Below, piece by piece: positions 56,879 to 64,000 of a DNA stretch of 64,000 nucleotides. The stretch is from assembly GCA_936440205.1 (NCBI GenBank), contig OW387147.1, positions 16,827,629-16,891,628 of the forward strand. The letters are read 5' to 3'. Within the stretch, counting starts at the first letter, position 1. Each line of letters starts with the position of its first letter. A program made the position numbers and the translations under genes. Under the pieces are notes generated by a model. The model searched no databases. It was given only the letters and a program-made list of their open reading frames with translations, and was not told where the DNA came from. The stretch is from Lepidonotus clava (taxonomy: Eukaryota; Annelida; Polychaeta; Phyllodocida; Polynoidae).

Positions 56879-59800
56879 GACGTCAAAACCAAAGACTTAC
56901 TACCCAGGAAAAAGCTGAAATAAACTGGTAGGTTGTTGTGGAGACATCAATTCACATTTCGATTTGTTTTGATGAGGCCTCGTCGTCTACTCGTATTATC
57001 GCTCACTAGTTTGGTGGCCTGTCAGTTTGACACTTCTGCCCACAATTGGGACACAACTGTCAGCTCTCTATATTCGTTTTATTCTAACGTTGGGCATATA
57101 ACTAACTTATGACGTTGGGTCACTCTTGTATTGAGCCATTATGTGTACAATAAATCTATATATACAATACGACCTCCAACAAATTTAATTGACCAGGCAA
57201 CAGGCATCTCTGGCACCAGCCCAGGCACTGAGTGAGGCCCTGAGGCTGAGGCTGAGGCTGAGGCTGAGGCAGGTCATCGAGATTCGAGTTATTTTTGTCA
57301 GAATATTACGTAGATTGTAGACGTTATGTCGTTACCTGTTGGCTCTAAGGCTAATGGGCCCTGGATTGGAAGAGCCCATTTTACATAGATCTATCATCTG
57401 TCCAAATCACACTTTAAAGGAGAACCGCAAAGGCAATTCTAATTTTCATATCATGGTGAATTTGTGTTTATATATGAAATATATCTAGAGAAATAACTGC
57501 TAATGTTTCATGAATATGAGAGAAATTATTGTTTAAAAATCAAATGGTAGAGTAGCTTCTACTGAGTGCATGTGACGTCATCTATGCTCTTATAGATAAG
57601 CAGGGCAAGGTGTTAAGGCTCCTGCTATAGGTGACTGCACACATCTTCACCTGTGGCCGATAGCCTAGATGACGTCACAGCACTGTGAGATAAGCTGTGA
57701 GAGAGTATTCACTATCCAAACAAAAGCGTATTAAGCCCTTTGTATTTTCTATGTGTGCGAATTTAAATCTAATGCTGTTAGTATTAACATATATATAAAT
57801 TAAGAAGTTTGTACTATATTTTGGATTTTTGTTTTCTCCTTTGCGCTTCACCTTTAAGGATAGACCCCAGTGATGGGAGCGTGAATGGCGTGGCTGTCTT
57901 TAATCATAATCATCATATTTTTTTTGTAACGGATTTTAAGACAGAAAACATCATTAGATAGTTAATAAATAACCTATCTATTGATATAACTTATATAAAA
58001 ATGCATAGGACAATACCTCTGCAAATGGTTTCCAAACCCAAAAATCATGATATTTAAATTCAATTTTTGAACATGAATATCTCAGTTGATTTTTCACTTA
58101 GCACTTTGAAACTTTTGGAGAATCTTCTTGTGATATACATGGAGGGAACCGTGTCTCAAATTTGTCATATTGGGCCTAGTTTTGTTTTTATGAAATGTAG
58201 AAAATGTTGTCACAAAAAAATCCAAAAAAGTTTCCCGTTTTTTGCCGTTTTTGATCATAAAATAAAATCTAAGGCCTTAATCAAAAATCTGAGACACGGT
58301 TCCCTCCATATGAATGTTGTTAAGATGTGTGTAAAATATTATACATGCCAGTATGATATTAACCAAGATATCAATGTTCAAAAAATAAAAGTAAAAAAAT
58401 CAGTTTTTATTTGATAAAATCGAGAATTCCAAATATTTTACTACTTTGTATATATCAGTAGATAGAGAAAAATCTGACCTTTAACATGATATATAACACT
58501 TGATGATCAGACCATTAGTAAGAAAGGCATTATTGCTTTCCTGAAATGGCCGTTCATCACTGGGGTCTATCCTTAAGATGGTCAACATTGTAGATCTATT
58601 TGACATGGGCGACATGACCTCTAAGCTTTTCTGAATCGCCATGTCTGGTCCAGCGGTATAAATAAATGCAAAGTGATTGAGCCTCCCTTGCCCAATGAAT
58701 GCGGTTAATCGTTGTCCCAATAGTATCAGTCCATATGATTGACTTTTTGGCCACATTCATTCAAATTTAATTTAGATCTACTGAGTCTTGCTTAGACTAG
58801 ATCTACTGTCTTTTCATGGTTACTCTTAATTTTTCCTACACACAAGGCCCTTTTGTTCACCACCAGTTCCCTACAGTCAGTACAGTAGACAGTATGACCC
58901 TAAAGCTCACAATGATTTTTTTCTCTCGTAGAAAGAGAGGTGTGTGTGGAAGTGGCTGTGGGCTTTGATTGATGGTGCCGGTTGTGGTGCCACACCCCCT
59001 TCTAGATCTATACCTACCTATGTAGAGGTCATATGTATACTGCCACCTGCTTTGTAAGATTACTACCAGTAAATGTTAGGCCACACACCAAAGCAAGCGT
59101 CAGGGTGTTGTGTCAGATGGACACCCTAGAATTGATATCCTTATATTATCATCCTGATGAAGATCGTTATTGATCGAAACATGTTCATTTATGCAACGAT
59201 TCTGTAGCAAGCTATACTATTTTTGTGAGCCCTTAATTATAGTTTTTAGTATTGTAGCTTATGGGAAGGGCTCACTCAATCAGTCATGTCTTTTGTAGGT
59301 ATTTGGGCTTTGATCTGATTGCCCGGTTACACAATCTTACACACAAGTAGCTACAGGCCTTTGTCCACCGGCATGCATTTGTAAGCAAGGACAATTAGTG
59401 TGCATCAAGTGTAATTGAGTAGGCAGGCCTCTCCCCTGCACCCTCCCCCACCCCCACTCCTTGAACTGAGTTCAAGGAGTGGGGGTGGGGGAGGGTGCAG
59501 TTTGAGAAGCCAGAAGTGGGTTACATAACCAGTACTCCACATTAGGACCTCCACTGTCACCTGCAGGTGGGCAGGTCTAAGTGGATGGGTGCAGGTGCCC
59601 CTCTCCTAAGCCCCTATCTGAGTTGTGTGTGACAGGAGGAGTGGTGGTGGTGATCACTACTCATAGCCCATATGTCCATTGTTATGTTAAGGGCGAACAT
59701 CGATCGTTCCAACGATCGGAACTTTGATAGTCATTTGCTTCTTGTTTATTAAACTTGTACACCTCATAAATAAAAACAACACTGTCCACAAAAGTTTGGG

Positions 59801-62800
59801 AGCTGAGTTGGTACAGTCCGCCTATGCATTATCCTTATTGGCTTATTGGGCCCCCAAGTTTATGTGCCAGACACATGTGTGCCACAGTTTGGATGTAATG
59901 TGCACACCCAGTCATTTTAAAATTCCGTGAACCCTGTCAGTATATGTTATAGAATCCAAATCCAAATAATGTTCATTAATCTTATGTTTGTAATTTTCTT
60001 TATTTTGTACGCTGTTAACTTATTTTGCAATTTATTTCAGTAACCTTGCCTTCTGTCACTTGTATCTGGAACTCTACCGGAAAGCTGCTACTTACTGTGA
60101 AAGTGCTCTCGACATGGATCCTACATGTACCAGGGCTTTGCTCTATAAAGGTACCAATTTAACTTCTATATGCCTTATATTTATTCGCCACCATTGATTG
60201 GGTGATCACATTTATCAGGTTATGTGTGGTGTATTGAGTCTCTACATGCACAGGCTTCCTAGACTAGGAATGACCAGGCTGTGTATTGCATCATAAACTA
60301 CTTCCTCTCCAACTTCCTGTCATTGGAAACCCAAAGTATACACTAGGTGGCACCACTTAATAGATCTTTTGCATTCATTTTGGAGTCATCACATTGGTTT
60401 ATTTCTTTATGTTTCAATATTGATATAGGTAACCAAGCGTCCCTAGGTTAACACTCTCCAAGCAGATATTTAGTTTTTCATTAATCATATATTCTCAAAT
60501 TTCATTATATTGAAATTTAGGATTATTGGAGTGGTTCTAGAATCAGACTTATATGAGATTTTCATTTTCATTTTTGTTTTTCCTTTTTTCAAAAGTTTAT
60601 GTTTTGACTGCTGGTAATCTCCAAACAGGTTTTTATCACTCTCCAAGCAGATTTTAGGTTTACACTCTCCAAGCAGATGTTCAGTGTCAAATTTTTGTTG
60701 TTGCATCAATTTTATGTTTTGACTGCTGGTAATCTACAAATAGACTCCAAACAGGTTTTTATCACTCTCCAAGCAGATTTTAGGTTTACACTCTCCAAGC
60801 AGATGTTAAGTTTCAAATTTTTGTTTTTGCATCAAATTTATGTTTTGACTGCTGCTAATCTACAAATAGATTTTCATCACTCTCCAAGCAGACTTTAAAG
60901 CTTACACTCTCCAGGCAGATGTTTGGTTTTCAAAATTATTTTTTTGTGTCAAGTTTAAATGTTTTGACTGCTGGTGATGTGTAAACAGGTTTTCATCACT
61001 CTCCAAGCAGATATTTAGTATTCATTTTTCATTTATTCTCAGGTTTCATTATATTGAATGTTAGTATCATTGGAGTGGTTCTTATATAAGATTTAAATGA
61101 GATTTGCATTTCTTTTTTCTTTTTCTTTTTTTTCCCTTTCTTTTTTCAAAAGTTTATGTTTTGACTGCTGGTAATCTCCAAACAGGTTTTTATCACTCTC
61201 CAAACAGATTTTAGGTTTACACTCTCCAAGCAGATGTTCAATTTCAAATTTTTGTTTTTGCATCAAGTTTATGTTTTGACTGCTGCTAATCTACAAATAG
61301 ATTTTCATCACTCTCCAAGCAGACTTTAAGGCTTACACTCTCCAAGCAGATGTTTGGTTTTCAAAATTTTCTTTTTGCGTCAAGTTTAAATGTTTTGACT
61401 GCTGGTGATGTGTAAACAGGTTTTCATCACTCTCCAAGCAGATATTTAGTATTCATTTTTCATTTATTCTCAGGTTTCATTATATTGAATGTTAGTATTA
61501 TTGGAGTGGTTCTTATATAAGATTTAAATGAGATTTGCATTTCTTTTTTCTTTTTCTTTTTTTTCCCTTTCTTTTTTCAAAAGTTTATGTTTTGACTGCT
61601 GGTAATCTCCAAACAGGTTTTTATCACTCTCCAAACAGATTTTAGGTTTACACTCTCCAAGCAGATGTTCAATTTCAAATTTTTGTTTTTGCATCAAGTT
61701 TATGTTTTGACTGCTGCTAATCTACAAATAGATTTTCATCACTCTCCAAGCAGACTTTAAGGCTTACACTCTCCAAGCAGATGTTTGGTTTTCAAAATTT
61801 TCTTTTTGCGTCAAGTTTAAATGTTTTGAATGCTGGTAATGTGTAAACAGGTTTTCATCACTCTTCAAGCAGATATTTAGTATTCATTTTTCATTTATTC
61901 TCAGGTTTCATTATATTGAATGTTAGTATTATTGGAGTGGTTCTTATATAAGATTTAAATGAGATTTGCATTTCTTTTTTCTTTTTCTTTTTTTTCCCTT
62001 TCTTTTTTCAAAAGTTTATGTTTTGACTGCTGGTAATCTCCAAACAGGTTTTTATCACTCTCCAAACAGATTTTAGGTTTACACTCTCCAAGCAGATGTT
62101 CAATTTCAAATTTTTGTTTTTGCATCAAGTTTATGTTTTGACTGCTGCTAATCTACAAATAGATTTTCATCACTCTCCAAGCAGACTTTAAGGCTTACAC
62201 TCTCCAAGCAGATGTTTGGTTTTCAAAATTTTCTTTTTGCGTCAAGTTTAAATGTTTTGAATGCTGGTAATGTGTAAACAGGTTTTCATCACTCTTCAAG
62301 CAGATTGTAAGGTGTACACTCTCCAAGCAGATGTTCGGTTTTCAAATTTTTATTTTTGCATCAAGTTTAAATGTTTTGACTGCTGGTAATCTCCAAACAG
62401 GTTTGTATCACTCTCCAAGCAGATTGTAAGGTGTACACTCTCCAAGCAGATTTTCAGTTTCAAATTTATATTTTTGCATAAATTTTAAATGTTTTGACTG
62501 CTGGTAATCTACTTGAAGATTCATCACTCTCCAAGCAGTTTTAAGGCTTACACTCTCCAAACAGATGTTTGGTTTTTCTTTTTGCATCACGTTTAAATAT
62601 TTTGACTACTGGTAATGTCTTAACAGGTATTCATCACTCTCCAAGCAGAATTTAAGGTTTACACTCTCCAAGCAGATGTTTTCTTTTAAAATGTTTATTT
62701 TTGCATCCAGTTTATGTTTTCACTGCTGGTAGGGCCTACTCTCCAAGCAGATTTTAGGGTTTACATTTCCATGCAGAGTATACAATATTTCTTATGTCAG

Positions 62801-64000
62801 CATCATTTTTAGATTAAAACTAAATAAACTTATTCTATTAGTAATTAACGTGCGTCATTTACACTTAATCACATTAATCAGTGGCGTTCTTTTGTTTTTT
62901 ATAAACAAATGCGAACTTGTATATAATTTGACATTTCATTTCAGTATTTTCACAATCATCAAACCAATTTTCTCAACCAATTTCCATCCAATCCTTCACA
63001 ACGGTATTTTCTTTTTCTTACGGATTCAACACGTTGTGAAATTAGATGTTTTTTCGCTCTGTCGGGCAATATACTGTTCTTGAAACAAATTTAATCATCT
63101 TATCATTGGGCGAATTGTCCGGTCTACTGGTCTCAACATCCATATGGCCTGATTAAAGGACTCGTGTAGTTTTGGGTCTAACCTGCATAAGTAAGCTTTG
63201 TGTTTGACTAGTTATTCTATTACAGTCATAAACAAGTTACAAAATGTTTACACACAGCGGAGAATTCCCTATGGGGTTGGCTGCGTTGAATTTTTAGACC
63301 TTGTTTCAAGGCTACTTGGTGTAAAAACAAGGCACAGTCAGATGTCCTTGACACATCTTTTTTGACAACCCACCTTGTACCTCCATCCTGGTTGCTTACT
63401 TATCGCAGGCACAGATATTTCTACATAGAGTCTACTTGTATGAATTTTCACGGAATAGGAGCAAACCTGTGTGGAAATGTGGGTGTTTTGTCTTTCCATG
63501 ATCAATATGACAGTGGCACTTTTTATTTTTCAGGAAAAGCTTTTTATCGACTTGGCAAGAAAAAAGAAGCTCTATTACTATTCGAAGAAGGCTTGAAATA
63601 CTCCCATGATCTACAGGTAACATTTGTATGTTTATGTGTGAGTTCAGTGAAAGAAAACAAATTGTGCACATTCTTTTTCCATTAAATTTCACTTTAAATT
63701 TGTATTACATATTCGTGTAACATTTCGATTATTGACTATCCTCTATAATAACAGTTTAACTGACGACATTTATAATTTATTTTTTTCTCCTCAGTATACT
63801 GCTGAAATCCTGAACTGCATCCAGGAGATCCGTGAAGAGATCCGTCCTCCCGAAGGCCAGCTGAACGGACTCGGCACAGAGGCTTCTGGTTCCGGTTCCT
63901 TGTCGCCTCCTCCGGGCGACGGGCAGGCGCTGTCGCCAGTAAGGGAGACTGCGACCAATGGGGACATGAGGCGGACCGATAGACCCCTCACCCCATCTAT
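56806..64000 (+). CDS. TPR-repeat protein, 5' exons (continues beyond window)
   Basis: Exons 56806-56927, 60041-60150, 63534-63616 and 63795-64000 (open at the window end) join in phase. The protein starts MDGSNAAFACGKYGDCIKEL, then CNLAFCHLYLELYRKAATY, then GKAFYRLGKKKEALLLFEEG. These are two to three consecutive TPR helix pairs (NLAFCHL-LY-KA-CE-AL, ALLYKGKAFYRLGKKKEAL). They are followed by a Pro/Ser/Gly-rich segment (EIRPPEGQLNGLG, GSGSLSPPPGDG). TPRs are protein-docking repeats. I do not recognise the specific protein. The start ATG has a strong context (aaaATGG) but is overlapped by an upstream ORF at 56795-56878. A possible donor (CCA|gtaagg) near 63938 means the last exon may end earlier. 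Confidence 0.85.
57234..57271. repeat. Hexanucleotide microsatellite (GAGGCT)n
   Basis: Five or so copies of GAGGCT in tandem in the first intron of the TPR gene. Confidence 0.9.
57418..57853. mobile_element. TTAA-flanked MITE carrying inverted CRE palindromes
   Basis: Ends AGGAGAACCGCAAAGG and CCTTTGCGCTTCACCT are inverted repeats (14 of 16), flanked by TTAA (57414-57417 and 57854-57857). Inside, GTGACGTCATCTATG and CTAGATGACGTCAC face each other near 57571 and 57672. The right TTAA is shared with the next element. Non-coding. Confidence 0.75.
57858..58572. mobile_element. TTAA-flanked fold-back element, copy 3
   Basis: GGATAGACCCCAGTGATG and CATCACTGGGGTCTATCC are perfect inverted ends, with TTAA at 57854-57857 and 58573-58576. 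The body is a long imperfect hairpin centred near 58215, including GGAGGGAACCGTGTCTCA with its perfect complement. Same family as 49852-50556 and 54930-55482. An internal 115-codon frame is fortuitous. Confidence 0.9.
59436..59500. repeat. Perfect inverted repeat, 32-bp arms, 1-nt spacer
   Basis: Left arm 59436-59467 and right arm 59469-59500 are exact complements around a single G. The arms contain CCCTCCCCCACCCCCACTCC on one side and the G-rich complement on the other. The tiny loop argues against a microRNA precursor and for a template-switch event. Confidence 0.95.
60450..62776. repeat. Tandem array with 431-bp higher-order repeat in a TPR-gene intron
   Basis: Dozens of copies of ACTCTCCAAGCAGAT and of ATGTTTTGACTGCTGGTAAT recur about every 60-125 bp. 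A longer block beginning ATATTTAGTATTCATTTTTC recurs at 61011, 61442 and 61873, an exact 431-bp period, with a more diverged start at 60466. Right-hand units (62290-62776) are simpler. Non-coding. Confidence 0.92.

Noticed and set aside
58067-58414. 115-codon plus-strand frame, with a similar one at 55086-55277
   Set aside because: Both lie in the fold-back element family. Their similarity reflects shared non-coding repeat sequence.
59436-59500. Possible microRNA hairpin
   Set aside because: The arms are perfectly complementary with a one-base loop and extreme G/C tracts, unlike animal pre-miRNAs.

Overview
The window is nuclear DNA from a bilaterian animal. Short GC-richer exons with canonical GT-AG boundaries sit in long AT-rich introns. 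The introns are full of MITEs, tRNA-like SINE pieces, poly-G/C tracts and tandem repeats. The repeat style (a 'gagtgagtgag' SINE, MITEs beginning CAGTGGCGGATCC) suggests a marine invertebrate, perhaps a mollusc or another lophotrochozoan. That is a low-confidence impression and not a placement.

Three protein-coding genes can be assembled exon by exon with matching phases. (1) Plus strand, about 389-36460: an NWD1-like STAND NTPase of about 1789 residues. It has a DUF4062-like N-terminal domain, a NACHT NTPase and WD40 repeats, and it ends in a CAAX-like tetrapeptide. Three candidate alternative first exons and three small symmetric exons suggest many isoforms. (2) Minus strand, 52097 down to 40587: a complete cullin-2 (CUL2) in 19 coding exons, 746 codons, almost exactly the vertebrate length. 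A non-coding leader lies near 56663-56770. (3) Plus strand, from 56806 past the window end: the 5' exons of an unidentified TPR protein. CUL2 and the TPR gene are head to head over a short CpG-containing promoter with a YY1-like site. CUL2 and the NWD1-like gene converge, with about 3.5 kb of gene-free DNA between their 3' ends.

The most unusual observation is in the NWD1-like gene. Two neighbouring introns (31657-31967 and 32128-32643) are copies of one short element with terminal inverted repeats GTAGGTATATTA/TAATATACCTAC. Each is flanked by its own 5-bp direct repeat (TTCAG or AACAG). The 5' terminal repeat supplies the splice donor and the duplicated target supplies the acceptor AG, so splicing restores the uninterrupted reading frame exactly. 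This is the structure expected of introners, that is, intron-generating DNA transposons.

Other mobile DNA includes a set of short elements with 5-bp target duplications, a TTAA-flanked fold-back family in three copies, a TTAA element carrying paired CRE palindromes, and an 895-bp element packed with one repeated 22-bp motif. There is also a 2.3-kb tandem array with a 431-bp higher-order period in a TPR-gene intron. No retrovirus-like or Polinton-like coding sequence was recognised, and no CRISPR array or true tRNA/rRNA gene was seen.
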